Source of the DNA: Riptortus pedestris
Taxonomy: Eukaryota; Arthropoda; Insecta; Hemiptera; Alydidae
Direction of reading: 5' to 3'
Assembly: GCA_019009955.1 (NCBI GenBank)
Contig: CM032228.1
Coordinates: forward strand, 95,655,001-95,719,000
DNA length: 64,000 nucleotides
Part shown: positions 11,699-24,638 of the stretch, one piece after another
How the letters are laid out: each line of letters begins with the position of its first letter
Numbering within the stretch: the first letter of the stretch is position 1
Program-made: the position numbers and the translations under genes
The notes under the pieces: generated by a model
The model's database searches: none
Seen by the model: only the letters and a program-made list of their open reading frames with translations
Told to the model about the DNA's origin: nothing

Positions 11699-12502
11699 GT
11701 CCGTTACGCTGGAGCTGAGTAAACTAAGGAGATTTCCCACGTACGTTAGTGAGAGGTTCACTAAAGGCTGGCAACAAGGAAGTGCTAATAGCTCGATAAA
11801 CATTTTCGTAAATAATAAATGAATAGAACAATAATTGTACAGCATCAATAGTTTTACAAAATTGGTTCTATAATATTTTTTAATCCGACTCGTAATAACG
11901 GAGATAATTTTAATTTTAGAATTTCGCCCCTCCCTGATTAACCCCTTCATTCCGGGTCCAATTTCAGATCTTTATGTCTTATATGATCTTTAGTGTTGAA
12001 AGATACAGTTAAATGTCGAGTATGGTGTAGAACATTTGAATATTTTCGACTTAAAAACGTAGAATTTTAAATGGTTACGTAATCACACAACGTATTTTCA
12101 TGTACGTGAAAGGTCAATGAAAACAATATTTGCTTTTTAGGCTTCCGACAAAGTGGTTCATGATATAGCTATTACATGAGTGGGAGTGGTGGTTTACTGA
12201 AGGCTGAAAACTAAAACATCCAAATATCTCGATTAATATTCATGATAGAGAAAGTATATACATAACACTGTTGATAGGAAATTGAACTTTCATTAAGATA
12301 TGTCCTGTAAAATTTTTCGATTCGAAATATAATAACGGAGATATTTCGAATTTTCGAACTTTCCTCCTCTAGCCTCTCCCCTTCCGATTTTAGGCATTTA
12401 CGATCTTGATCTTTCTTTTTACATAAAACGCTTATATATCGAGTTTCGTATTGATAATACAAAAATTGAGATCACTAGAGCGTAAACAGACAAATATATG
12501 TG

Positions 12503-12507
<5 letters not shown>
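11699..12507 (-). mobile_element. H element, 3' half
   Basis: Reversed H 3' terminus (GTCCGTTACGCTGGAGCTGA) through the H interior to CACTAGAGCGTAAACAGACA, then (TA)n at 12506-12551 and an R head. A matching 5' half lies at 23944-24089. Confidence 0.5.
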
Positions 12508-12551
<44 letters not shown>

Positions 12552-14395
12552 TAACTAAGGTACTCGGCATCACCCGGGAATTCATTTGAGGCTGAATGAT
12601 GTTGATATTTTTTTGGTAAGCCTTTATTTTGCACAGTATTTTGACATTTCCCCAATAAAATTATTTTTTATTTAAGGCTTCACTGTCCTGAATATTTTTA
12701 TATTTCCCGTCTCCTGTACATGTATTTTTTTTATAACGTAATGGACTATGTAATTCATAATCGTTGAAAGTATTCTGTCTTCCAAACTATGTATTGTTAA
12801 ATGTTCCTTTCCCTTGATGCGGTACAAAGCCCAACGGTGACAACTGTTTTAGGTATGTCATAACCGCTATTAAAAATACATTTTTGTAAGTCTCGATTGA
12901 AAACTGTATATTCATATTGGTACATAATAAAATATATCATATATTAACAGAGCTGAGTTAATAAATACTAGGAATAACTGGATGCATCTCCCCAGCGTTC
13001 ATCTTTTTAAATTATTTATTTATGATAATTAAACAAATTCACATTCCTGAGAATAACACTACACTGCTAAAACTATAAGCATCGATTATCATGTAAACAT
13101 AGACTAATATGGGATCGGCAGGGAAACGGCAGATCAAATAGAACATAGGAAGTAACCCACACCTCCCTAGGCTCAGTGATGCCAACTCATTTAGGATATC
13201 AATCCTGTAATACATTAAATTCTATTAACAAATCAGATTACGTTATCTTCATAATACTAAAACTGTATGTTCAAATATTTTTCACGTTTTAATTAAGTAA
13301 AGTATTAAATCCACATAGGGAAATCGGCGTTTCTCATGAATTAATGTTTGGGATAAGTGAAGGGGGGGGGGGGTATACTTTACTTGGTGCAATCTGTTGC
13401 TGGCGTTAAACAATAACATAGATTTGAATTATTAAGGATAACATTTTAACTTGAATTTGAATTAATTTATCCAGGCGAGGTACCGGGCAGTTCATATTGG
13501 AAAGAACTGTTGAGCATATCAATATTTCTACGAACATTACTTGCTTCATGCCTTATATTACAAAAAAAAAGTATAAAAGTAACAGTTACTCTAAATAAAA
13601 AAGTAAACAGCTCTTGTTATGTGCACGACTGCCGAAAAACAAATAGAAAATGAAATATTGCGAATTTTTATTTCAGACCTCCCTTATAACCCCCATTCCC
13701 GTTCGAACCTAAAAACTTTAATATAGCTTTTAATCATAGAAGAATTAATGCTAATTCACATACCGAGTTTTGTTAAGGTCGGTTTAACCGTTAGTGCCCA
13801 ATAAAATAGTTGACTCACGCTTTAGTTTTTAGTGTATATCTCGTTTATACTTTGTTAAGCGACAAAAGTGAATATAACAAAAGTTACTCAAAATAACAGA
13901 ATAAACATGTTAAGTCGCGTGCATATCTGCCGAAGACCATAGAAAACGAAATATCGGTATTTTTAATTACAGTAGAAATGTTGGTACAGCTTATCATCAT
14001 GGAGGAGTTACTGCTAATTCATATACAGAGTTTCGTTCAGTTCGATTGAGCCAAATAAAATTGTTGACTATAGTTTTCAGCGTTTAACCCAGTTATACTC
14101 ATATATACAATAAAAGTGTACATAACAAAAGTTACTCTAAATAACTTTTTTTAATGTGCATATTTACCGAAAAATCAATGCGAAACGAAATAACGCTATT
14201 TTTAATTTCAGGTCTCCTTTATAACCCCGACTCCTGTTCGTCTCAGAGAATATTAACATAGCCTAAAGTCTAAGTTGGGTAGGGTGAAAAGGTAACAAAC
14301 AAACAGACACCAAAGAAACAAAATGCAGTTATGGTGTCTATGGCATGTGAAACGAAAATTTATCGTGAAATTTCGTGAAAAAAATCACTGTACAG
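12552..14395 (+). mobile_element. R element (head A), plus
   Basis: Head CTAACTAAGGTACTCGGCAT after (TA)n, a body of ~300-bp units, and the R tail (AACAAACAAACAGACACC, then TGCAGTTATGGTGTC). It meets another R tail in inverted orientation near 14395. Confidence 0.6.
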
Positions 14396-14958
14396 ACTCT
14401 GTCTGTAAGTCTGATATCTGCAATTTCGTGTCTGTTTGTTTGTTAGTTACCTTTTCACGCATAAACGGCTGAACCGAATTTTATGAAACTTGGTATGTAT
14501 ATTACTACTAACCCAACTCAGACTTTAGGCTATATTAATATTCTCTGAGACGAACAGGAGTGGGGGTTATAAGGGAGGCTGAAATTAAAAATAGTGATAT
14601 TTCGTTTCGTATTGCTTTTTCGTCAAATATGCACATAACAAAAGTTCTTTATTTTGTTATTTATAGTGACTTTTGTTATATAGACTTTTGTCGTATACCG
14701 TAGTATAAATGAGTAATACGCTAATAACTATAGCGGGAGACAACAATTTTATTTGGCACAAAAGACAGTTGAACTAAACCAAACTCCGTATGTGAATTAG
14801 CATTAATCCCTCCATGATAAAAACCTGTACGAACATTTATAGGAACGAGCAGGAGTAGGGGTTGTTAGGGAGGCCTTGGGTTAAAAATAACGATATTTCG
14901 TTTCCTATTGGTTTTCGGAAAATATACACATTACAAAAGCTGTTTATTTTGTTATTTA
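14396..14958 (-). mobile_element. R element, first part (interrupted by LINE)
   Basis: Reversed R tail (TTCACGCATAAACGGCTGAA) and units up to the LINE insertion. It continues at 21820. Confidence 0.65.
14944..14958. repeat. LINE target-site duplication, left copy
   Basis: The 15-mer TTATTTTGTTATTTA lies in an R element and is repeated exactly at 21820-21834, flanking the LINE/piggyBac composite. Confidence 0.85.
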
Positions 14959-14973
14959 CTGTCACCAACGAAG

Positions 14974-15715
14974 ATTTATTGGCTGTAATTAACAAAAACA
15001 ATGAAGACACAAAATCCTCATTAAACAAAATTACGACCGTTTTGGATAGCTTACTAGTTGAGATCTCTGATCTTAAGGTGAAATATTCCCAGCAGGAGAT
15101 CAGACAGAATCAATACAATAGAAAGCCAAGTAAGGTATTTGAAAAGAGAGAGGAAAAGAAACAACCTTTTATTTTTTAATGAGCCTACTACAGAAAGTGA
15201 GGATGTTTCTACAAAAATTATAACTCTTTGTAAGGATGTAGAGGTACATGTGCCAGAATATGCAGTTAGTAACTGATATAGAATAGGGAAAGGACAGGAA
15301 CCAAGGCCGATTTGGGTATCGTTCAACAATAACCCCATCAAACAAGCAATAATGAAAAAGAAAATTGCCCTCGCTAGCAAGAATATAAGATGAAGCCACG
15401 ATAGGTTGCCAGAGGATAGAAAGGAAGGCCAAAAAATATTTTCTTGCATCAATAAATTAAAAGCTATAGACGAAAACGCTAGCTATAGAAAAGGTTTCTT
15501 CAAAGTCAGAAGTAGGTTTTAGCGTTTAGAGGAAGTGGAAAATATGCTGAATGTTTCGGCTGTTAATGTAGAAGAAAAATTGGGCAAGTTGAAAGAAATG
15601 CAGAAAAAAAGGAAAACTGAACAGAAATTAAAGAATTTTGAGTTCCGGCCAAGATCCAAGTCGCAGGAGGGACCGCCATCAGGAAGTACTCTCTGACACA
15701 AAGCACTCCAAAAAT
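14974..15715 (+). pseudogene. LINE ORF1 remnant
   Basis: A lysine/glutamate-rich segment (NEDLLAVINKNNEDTKSSLN, then LDSLLVEISDLKVKYSQQE), consistent with the coiled-coil part of a LINE ORF1. It is followed by VSTKIITLCKDVEVHVPEY and RIGKGQEPRPIWVSF, which resemble the RNA-binding domain of ORF1 proteins. At least four in-frame stops occur. The 5' end is missing at the insertion point. Confidence 0.6.
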
Positions 15716-15720
15716 CGGAT

Positions 15721-18700
15721 ATGCCACATATAAGCTCAGATAGATCGAATAGCTCTAGAACGGCACCAAATAACCTCGTAACTAATACTACTAACACACT
15801 AGAGTTTACAGAGCCTATAAAACACTCTACGCCGCAACTGGACCTGGACCTTACTCGATCGGCAAGTGAAAAACACCTTCCCTTATATGATTATACACCA
15901 GTAAACTATGACTTAATATTCTGTAACATTAATGGCTATTCAAATATTTTTACCATAAACCCAAATGAAGTAAATATTTCCAATAACACATTTGCTCTAT
16001 GTTTAGCCGAAACTTGGTTATTAGATGATAAATTTGTAATCCCTAATTAGTTAAACAATTTTACCCCACTTAGCACCATTGCTGTAAAGACGAAACTTAC
16101 TGGTAGGGGAAGTGGACGAATAATTACCTTCATAAATAAGAATATAACAAATAACATTATCACGTTAGAACAAAATCAGTATACTATAGTAGTCGGATTT
16201 TATATTGGAAATTATCACATTATCTTATGTGCTACTTATTTTCCACCAAGTTGTGATATTGACGAATGTTTGGACGTTCTTAATTATAGTTTGTCAAATA
16301 TTTTAATAAATTATCCCAACAGCAGTATTGTTCTTTGTGGATATTATAACAGTCACGTAGGTAATTTGAACGACTCAGACCCTAACATACTTGAGCTTTC
16401 AAATCTCTACGACAGCCCAATAGTTACCCATAAAAAAATAAATCGAAGAGGTAGAATTTTAATTGATACCATGGGATTCATTCTTTGTAATGGACGATCA
16501 ATTTCTGATAGGCCTGGTAAAATTACCCACATTTCAAGTAATGGTAAATCAACTGTAGATCTCATAAGGATAAATGATAATTGTCTTACATTATTTTTAG
16601 ATATGAAAATATTAATCCTGACAGAGTTTACAGATCACCTTGCTTGCAATCTCACGTTCCAAGTAACAATTCTAGAAAAAATGGGGAGAAACCAATCTGC
16701 AATTAACAGCCCTGACAAGACTATTAAATGGAAAGAGGAAAGCATTTCAGAATTTGTCCATCATCTATCTGCTTCGGAAAGAATATACTTCAATTCTGAA
16801 AATTCAAATTGCCTGTATGAAAATTTTGTTGCTGTTATAACAGAATCTCTCGAATATTCTGGCTTATTGGTTTCCAGAGGTCGTCATAGATTTAATACAA
16901 AAAACAGCTGGATCGATCATGACTGCTTATAACAGCTCAAAAGCAGCTACAGAAAAATGAGTAAAACCAATTACTCCCAAGAGCTAGTTCACAGTTATAT
17001 AAAACTAGGAAAGAATATAGAGCCATGATACGTAACAAGAAGCTTGAAAATAAGAATAAGATCATTGAAAATCTACGAAATGTAAAAAACAGTACTGAAT
17101 TTTGGAAAGTCATTAAATCACTCAAGCCAAATTCGCGTAACTCAAATGAGATTGATATGGACAAATGTTGCAATGGTATTATAAAAATTTGTATGGAAGC
17201 AAATTCATTTTTGACAACTACTACTTTTCCCACCCATTTTTTGATTCTTCTATTTCCTTAGAAGAACTTCAATACTGCATAAAGAAATGCAAAAATAAAA
17301 AGGCACCCGGAATAGACCAAATAATATATGAAATCTTTAAAAATTTAACACCAGGATGGGAGCATTGCCTTCTAAACATGTCCAACAATATATTTGAAAC
17401 TGAAAAACTGCCAAATCTGTGATCCAAATCGATTTTGCACCTACTGTACAAGAAAGTAGATAAAACTGATTATGACATTTACAGAGGGATATCTCTAATA
17501 AATAATATTACAAAACTCTTCACCAGAATTTTATCAAATAGAATCCTCATTTGGGCTGAAGCAGAAAATGTTATCCCAGAAGAACAAGCGGGATTTCGCG
17601 GAGGAAGAGGTTGCGCTGAACATATCTTTTCACTTTCCTCACTTATTTTTATTAATCTTAGAAAAAAAGGAAGTTATGTGTATGCCATATTTGTAGACTT
17701 CAAAAAGGCCTTCGATTCAGTTAATCACAATTTGCTCTCGGTAAAGCTATCAGAAATTGGAATAAGTGGCAAGATTATAAGAATAATAAATCAGCTGTAT
17801 GATTATGCAGTAATGCAAATTAAAATTGGGAATCAACTATCTAACGATATAAATATTACATCTGGTTTGTTACAAGGTGAAAGCCTTAGCCCATTACTAT
17901 TTATACTTTCTTTATCTGACATAATAAAAATTTTTCGAAAAGAATGGTGCAACAGGGATCCCAATAAATGCTGCTACCGAATTCACCATGCTGTTATTTG
18001 CTGATGATATTGTTATTTTATATAGCTCGTGGCATAGTGCGCAGAGAAACCTTAAAATATTAGAAAAATATTGCGCCATAAAGGCACTATACTTGAATCC
18101 TCAAAAATCCAAAATAGTAGTTTTCCATAAGTCCCCAAGGAAAAAAAAGTTAAAACCCCTGTTTTGGCATGACAAAAAACTGGAATACGTCAACTCTTTT
18201 ATATATATATCGGAGTTCCATTCTCATCCTCCTGAAAATTTCTAAAAGCAACGGACCATTTTGTACAAAGAGCATCAGTCGCCTGCACACGTGTAAAGGA
18301 AATACTTTGAAAAGGGAAGAGCGACACATGGGAAACGAAGATTACACTTTTTGAAGCAATCATGTCATCAACTCTTCTCTATGTCTCTGAAATCTGGAGC
18401 TTAAATTACTGGAAAACTGGAATCGGCCAACCATGCATTTTTCAAATCTTTGTATTCTTGGCCGAAATGCACACCAAACTATATGGTTAGACTGGAAACT
18501 GGACGGAGCCACATAACAGTTCCAGTGTTGAAAAAATCCTTAATTTCAGTATAAAAATAATGTCAATCTCCGAAAATAGAATAGCAAGAAAGTGTTTCGG
18601 TAGATTAATAGCAATGGATGCCAGTAATCATGATACAAACTATAATAGGGTCTCACAAGTAAAAGCAATAGCAAATTTAAATAATGTGCAAGAGTATTTT

Positions 18701-19196
18701 ACCGATATCTCGTGTGAAACAAATTTCCTAGCAAATTAAAACAAAATTTTGGAACAAGCAACAAGTCACATATTATCCACCGACATCAATAGAGTATACA
18801 TCATACAATCCCTTGTATAGAATTCTATGTCATTATGCCAGCCTCCAACCCGAAGATTATCTTAAATTCAAAGTGAATATGAAGAAAGTAAGATTAGTAA
18901 GTCAACCTAGAATTTCAAATAACGACTACTCGAAGCTGTATCACAATAAAAAAATGAAAGTAATAATATCCGGAGAAATTTTTGAATGCTGCCAGGAATT
19001 TATATCAGACGGATTAAAACATTTATTATTGCAATGCTCGAAATACAGCTATCATAGAGAGCAATACTTGAAGAAGTTTATATCCACAAGTGATGACTTA
19101 ATGTCACTGAAAAATATTTTTCACATTGAGGACATTTATAAATTGAACATGATTTACTCATTCCTGTCAGCAGTATGCAACTATGCAACGACTTAG
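15721..19196 (+). pseudogene. LINE ORF2 (endonuclease/reverse transcriptase), decayed
   Basis: The endonuclease domain begins near 15909 (YDLIFCNINGYSN) with LAETWLLDD (about 16005), GYYNSHVG (about 16340), STVDLI (about 16550) and TDHLACN (about 16635). In the usual GDFN motif the catalytic Asp is Tyr here. The reverse transcriptase has KAPGIDQ (about 17303), YRGISLINN, EEQAGFRGGRGCAEHIF (about 17580), FVDFKKAFDSVNH with the first catalytic Asp (about 17695), LLQGESLSPLLF (about 17870) and FADDIVIL (about 17997). The C-terminus has HLLLQCSKYSYHRE (about 19020). Several stops and frameshifts break the frame, so it cannot be active. Confidence 0.85.
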
Positions 19197-19221
19197 TTTA
19201 TACCATTATCTTGAAAATTAA

Positions 19222-21474
19222 CCCTCCGGAAGTAAGGTGAATGTCAGACGCAGAAAAGGTAAGGCTGGGTCGGATCTGACCCAGGATACTTTAAAATGTT
19301 TTATGAAATATTTAGGGTTAAATTAAACACACACAATATCAGAAAAGAACAAATCATATATTTTTAAGTAATATAAGACCAAATAGAATTATAAAAAGTA
19401 TAAATAGAAAGTATAAAATGTACATTATTAATTGTTTAAACACGAACTGCACACCACTACTTTATGTTCACCACATAAGCACAAATTACATTTGCAGCAA
19501 AAAAAGTTGCCTTTTCTGTCCTTATTGGCATTGCAAAAGCCACACCTCTTTCGTTTTTGAGAAGTCGTAGATGGAAGTGTTGGGATCTCCTTGACTTCAG
19601 CATCCAAGCCCAACACATTGCATATTGTTGAACGTAACTCCTTTGGAAGGTGTTGATTTTGCGCCCTTTGCTTCATCATTGGTTCGGTGAGAGTGAATGC
19701 TAAGGTTTTTATGAATTTTGTCCTTGCAGTGTTTGAATAAGAAGGTTCATTACGATTCCACTTCCATATAATGAATGCATTCACTGCGCTTATGTCCAGG
19801 ATGCCAAAAAAATATCTCATAGGCCATCTATTGGTCGATCTCTTGGTGGTCTTATCATGGCACAGTTTGTCTAAGACATCAACTCCACCCTTGGTCAGAT
19901 TGTAGAATTCAATCATTTCTGGCACCTTTGAAATTTCATTTATTTCGCCTGAAAAATGCATTGATGAGAGTACAAGAACTTTTTTATCCTTTTTTGGGGT
20001 GTAAGATAAAAGTGTCTTGTCGTCCTGGTAAAGAAATTTAGAAGAATTAACTGGAGCTTTCGCGAACATGGGAAGAGGTACTTGGGGCTTATTTTTCCTT
20101 AGTGTTCCCACCAATGTTAGCTGTTTCTTTCCTAGCTCCTCAGCTAGCTGATAAGAGCAGAACCAGTTGTCAACTGTAACGTTCCTCTTGGTTCCCCAAA
20201 TAGATTTTGTAAGTTCCAAAACATACTGCGTAGGCAAAGACATTTCTTTTCTCCGTTGATTAGTTTATCCTACATATGGTATCCCTCCCATAAAATAAAA
20301 GGTTCTAGCGTCGCATGCAGAAATAATTTTGAGACCATATTTATCTGGATTACTGGGGATATATCTTTTAAATGGACACTTTCCCCGGAACCCAAGAAGC
20401 GTCTCATCAATTGTTACATACTCGGACGGAGAATAATATTTAGAGCAATTAGCTTCAAAAATTGTCCATATATTCCGAAAGGGTGCAAATTTATCAGTAG
20501 CGCGCCTTGCTTCTCTAGTGGTTTTATCATCAAACCGAAGATTACAAAGAAGAAAATGAAATCTTTTTTCTGTCATAGTAGATCGAAAAATTGAAGGACC
20601 AAACATTTTGGAAAACATGTCAAGGGTATTCAAATTACTGTCTTTCAAAATGGCACTAAAAAGTAACAAACCAATTAAAGCTTTTATTTCAACTAATGAA
20701 GTTGGGGAAACAAACCACTGTTTTGAAGAGTAATTTGGTTTTACTCTTTCTATTTCAAAATTTGTTCTAACCACAATTTCGTTCAAAATCTCGTCATTTA
20801 TAAAAAAAGAAAAAAGTTTATGTTCATCAATTATACCTCTAGCTTCACTCTTTGGACCAGGGAGATGAGTGATAATGTTGGTGTTAGGCGTCCTGCAAAA
20901 CTTTGAAATGACAGGATTGTCAGCCCAGATTGTTTCATTATCTCTTCCAAGTAAAAAGTTCACATTCTCTAAAGAAACTCCCTCTGTTGGGATCTCATTA
21001 TCAATGTGATCTTGTGCATCAAATAACTCTTCTGTTCGATTCTCAGGCTGAAGTAAGTCATCATCTGGCTCTGAAACATTTTCTTCGAATTCTTGGTTTT
21101 CAGAATCTGACTCCTCTTGTTGACGTCTCAGTTCCCTAAGAGCTTCTTCTGGAGTTGTGAAAAGTTGATTACGACTCATATTACCGATCTAGAAAAAAAA
21201 AACAAAGCCGAATGTAATATGTTTTTGAGGTAAGTTCTATATCATAAGAGGTAAGGTTGGGTCGGATTCGACCCTTGGTACTAGGCAGGCATGCGGTATC
21301 GGGAATAAGTCAATTTGCTCACTTACCTAAACGTGTCTGAACTCTCTGGCGTCTAGCCGACAACTGGCCCTTAGGGTACCTGACACTTGAGGTGGATCAC
21401 TGCAACGCGCATGCGCAGACATGAACTAAACTGAACACATGGGTTGCATCCGACCCAACCTTACCTCCGGAGGG
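19222..21474 (-). mobile_element. piggyBac element with TTAA duplications
   Basis: 2253 bp flanked by TTAA at 19218-19221 and 21475-21478. The 17-bp terminal inverted repeats are CCCTCCGGAAGTAAGGT (left) and its complement with one mismatch (right). A second shared motif, GGTAAGGYTGGGTCGGAT, lies about 35 bp in at the left end, directly at the right terminus, and again near 21251. The element sits in the 3' UTR of the LINE, so it is the younger insertion. Confidence 0.92.
19428..21179 (-). pseudogene. piggyBac transposase with one in-frame stop
   Basis: 584 codons from the ATG at 21179 to the stop at 19428, a full family length. One internal TAA (20265-20267) follows MGGIPYVG; the frame is otherwise open and continues TNQRRKEM. 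The N-terminus is acidic. The DDD catalytic region shows YVTIDETLLGFRG, VDNWFCSYQLAEELG and KGGVDVLDKLCH, each with its Asp. The C-terminus carries the family's Cys-rich zinc-binding domain (CGFCNANKDRKGNFFCCKC). The chemistry is cut-and-paste at TTAA. With only one stop and intact ends, this is a recent insertion that could still be mobilised by a related transposase. Confidence 0.92.
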
Positions 21475-21798
21475 TTAAACACTATAATTTCGAAATGTCC
21501 AACGAAGTCAATTAACGCGTCACAGTAAACAAATAAACAAAAGTAAATACGTATATGTTGAATAGTACTAATCAGATTAAATTATAAAGAATTTTAGAAG
21601 TTTAAGAACCTGAAAACATTTAATAAAAAAAAAAAATGCAAAATGTGTTATTTTATTGTATATAGTAGGTTAATTGTCAGTAGTTCTTATATATATAAAT
21701 ATGTATATTTCTTTATCTTTTTGTATATTACTAGTAAGATTACTAACACTAAATGGGCCAGACTCAGGCTAAAATATGTATATATTAGCCAATAAAAT

Positions 21799-21819
21799 CT
21801 ATCTATCTATCTATCTCTC
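21799..21819 (+). repeat. (ATCT)n tail of the LINE
   Basis: A simple tetranucleotide tail immediately before the right target duplication. Confidence 0.8.
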
Positions 21820-21834
21820 TTATTTTGTTATTTA
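21820..21834. repeat. LINE target-site duplication, right copy
   Basis: An exact copy of the 15-mer at 14944-14958. The R element resumes immediately after it (GAGTAACTTTTGTTATATTC). Confidence 0.85.
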
Positions 21835-23300
21835 GAGTAACTTTTGTTATATTCACTTTTGTCGTATAACAAAGTATAAACGAGATATACACTAAAACTA
21901 AAGCGGGAGCCAACAACTTTAAAGTTCATAAAAGACTGAACCGAACTAAACTAAACTCTGTATGTAATTTAGTATTAAAACCTCCCTGATTATACGCTAT
22001 ACTAAAATTTCTAGGTACGAAGGGGAGTGGGGGTTATAAGGGAAGCCTGAAATGAAAAATTGTAATATTTCCATTAGTCTTGGCCAAGTTCTTTATTTTG
22101 TTATTTAAAGTAACTTTTATTATATACACTTTTGTCGCATACTGAACTATAAATGTGGTATACACTAATAACTATTTAGCGGGTGTTACTATTACTAGTT
22201 GGCGGGTGTCAACAATTTTATTGGTCTCTAATAACTAATCCGGACTAAAAAAAATTGTTATGTGAATTAGCATTAACTCTTCTATGATTATAAGCTATAT
22301 AAAAATTGTTAGGGATGATTTGTAGTGGGGGTTGTAAGGGAGGCTTTATATGAAAAATCGCCGTACTTCGTTTCCTATTGGGTTTTCGGCGAACAAGCAC
22401 ATATTTTCGAAGGTGTTCATTTTGTTTTTTAAAGTAACTTTTGCTGCATTCACTTGAAATAAACAAGGGATATACGCTAAAACTATAGCGGAAGTCGTTA
22501 ATTTTATTAGTTCTTATTTAAGTGTTTTTAACATTTTCATATTATGACAAATGATTTTATGTTTTAGTCTTATATGATGAGTTCTAAGTTCAAACTCTTT
22601 GGTTCTGGTAATATATTATCTTATTTCCGATATCTTGATGTTATTGAAACAAATATGTACAACCATAACAATGAAACGTTAATGGTAATATCATTATAAC
22701 TAAAGAAAATATGAGTTTAAACTCGATATGATTTCTAAAAATATTACTTAGGTTTCAGGGAGGGCTACTATTTCTTCCTCCCACCTTGCTCATTGAATAT
22801 AAATGAAATTAATTTAAGAGTACCACTATTACTTTATTTCACTATGAAGATAAATTATTAAAATAATATTTTGAATAAATAATTTATTTTTTTTAATAAT
22901 AATAATTTAAGGAAAACAATCTTGATAACCTTCATTGCGGGAGCGGAAGTTCACGGAAGGTCAAACCAGTTAAATGAGTTTACTTACTTCCTGTGAAATG
23001 TCTGGCATTACTGGAAGTGATTTCCCTTGAGATTTACTATTACGAATATAATCTTATGTACAAAACTATGCTTAAACTATATGTGCTTGGATTGGTTCTT
23101 GAGAGGAAATATGTTCATTATAGATGATATTTAATTGTAGTAAATGCTATCCATGATTATGGTTAGAATTATTAAAAGACGGTGAGTCAAAAAGTGGAGA
23201 GGGATAGATTTGGAAAACATTTTCATTTATTCTTCAAAACTAAAATTTCTATTCTATTAGTCCCCAAAAGTTACCCTTTAGGATTGGCTGATTAGGCACT
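21820..23300 (-). mobile_element. R element, second part, head B (decayed)
   Basis: Resumes after the LINE with TTGTTATTTAGAGTAACTTT units. It then shows the head-B interior (TTATGACAAATGATTTTATG, CAGGGAGGGCTACTATTTCT) shared with 28200-29230 and 42310-43150. Confidence 0.6.
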
Positions 23301-23943
23301 TTCCATTGTCGTATTTGCTTTTAGAATTATTAATTCTTCTATTTGATCATGAACAACGTTGTCACCCGAGTATTCTGCCAAAGTAAAATACGCGCTTTTT
23401 AAAGAATTGCAAATTACCTTTATCATCAGCAGCTATTCCCTTGCCTGCTATAACACTTTTCTGGAAATCCATATTTAAAATTGGAATAACACCAGTATTA
23501 CCTAACTCCGACTACCCTCAATAGTGTAGGGAACGAAGTCTTTTATATATAATACCTATATAATATAGGTATAACCTGCCCATGTGTTCTTTGAGTTGTT
23601 TTAGAACTATAAATGTAATTTCACAACTCCTCCTAGCAGCACCTCAAGTTACAGGTACCGTTGTTGAATACCAGTAGATTAAACAATAGTAGTACAACTA
23701 CTTCCTGTAGATATCAAAATAATGAGATAGCTAAATCAAATTTAATGAAAGTGAAGGTCTTTTTGGTATTCCAACCGAGATTTTTGGTATATCCTTCTAA
23801 TATTTTGCTAAAATTATTTTGTCATTTTTTGGCATAGGAAAATTTAATTTCTATTTAGTGTAGTGAGGGAGCCAAAAGCAATAACAGTATCGGATCTGCA
23901 GCAATCAGTGAAGGAGAGTTAACATTCAGAATGGATACCATAT

Positions 23944-24089
23944 TTTGAAGGACCACATTTTTGCCATCTCCTTGGTAGAATCGATGGGCATTTGAGAAAA
24001 ATTCGATCCATAGATATTCGAGGACATTTTTCAAAAATTGAGACATGAGACAATCTCATAGCTGATCTCCCTTAAGGAAAATCTGCTAA
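23944..24089 (-). mobile_element. H element, 5' half
   Basis: Reversed H 5' end (CATCTCCTTGGTAGAATCGA, then TGATCTCCCTTAAGG). It could be the partner of 11699-12507, separated by about 11 kb of nested insertions; this pairing is inferred. Confidence 0.4.
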
Positions 24090-24632
24090 TATTGTGCTCC
24101 GTATAGCCATATCGGGTTGCCAGTTAAAAACATGACCCCAACATCATCATGACTGAAACACACACTAATTTGCCTTCAATAACTTGTAAAAACTATTCAA
24201 AAATGTACATTGATACAACTTTATGGGCTTAAACAAACTCTGTTAGTTTATAATATTATTTAATGATAGATCGGTATATAAAAAAAGTTCTATTACCACA
24301 TCGAAGCCCTCTCAAAAAATTCTTACGTCTTTTTCTCCCACCTTTTGACCCACTTCTCATTCAAAATTCCCTGATATATGTAATTACTTTTTCTGTCAGG
24401 CCTTTCTCAGTCCCCTTCTTTTACGTTGTCAATAAATGATATTTCTTCTAACCCTGGTTCTGACTCCTTCTCTTCAGTTCAAACTCCACCTCATTTCCAT
24501 AACACAAACCTTCCCTCGCCCCTGGATCAGTTGATTGGGAATAATTCAAAACACTTTATACATTCAAAATTTATTTCTAGTAATGTGAAATTTACATAAT
24601 TACATAAATATTTACACATAACGACATATCAT

Positions 24633-24638
24633 TTTATT
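24633..24638 (-). terminator. Polyadenylation signal of DM4/12 gene 1
   Basis: Minus-strand AATAAA about 264 nt beyond the stop codon of exon 4. The intervening 24639-24901 is therefore the likely 3' UTR. Confidence 0.5.

Larger units (their letters stand above)
14959..21819 (+). mobile_element. 5'-truncated LINE (CR1/Jockey-like) interrupted by piggyBac
   Basis: Non-LTR retrotransposon bounded by a 15-bp duplication and ending in an (ATCT)n tail (21799-21819). It contains an ORF1 remnant, endonuclease, reverse transcriptase and a C-terminal Cys/His-like motif. The 3' UTR is split by a piggyBac element (19222-21474). The start in mid-ORF1 is the usual result of incomplete target-primed reverse transcription. 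Clade assignment is tentative. Confidence 0.85.

Noticed and set aside
15054..15452. 132-codon minus frame
   Set aside because: Antisense shadow of the LINE ORF1 remnant.
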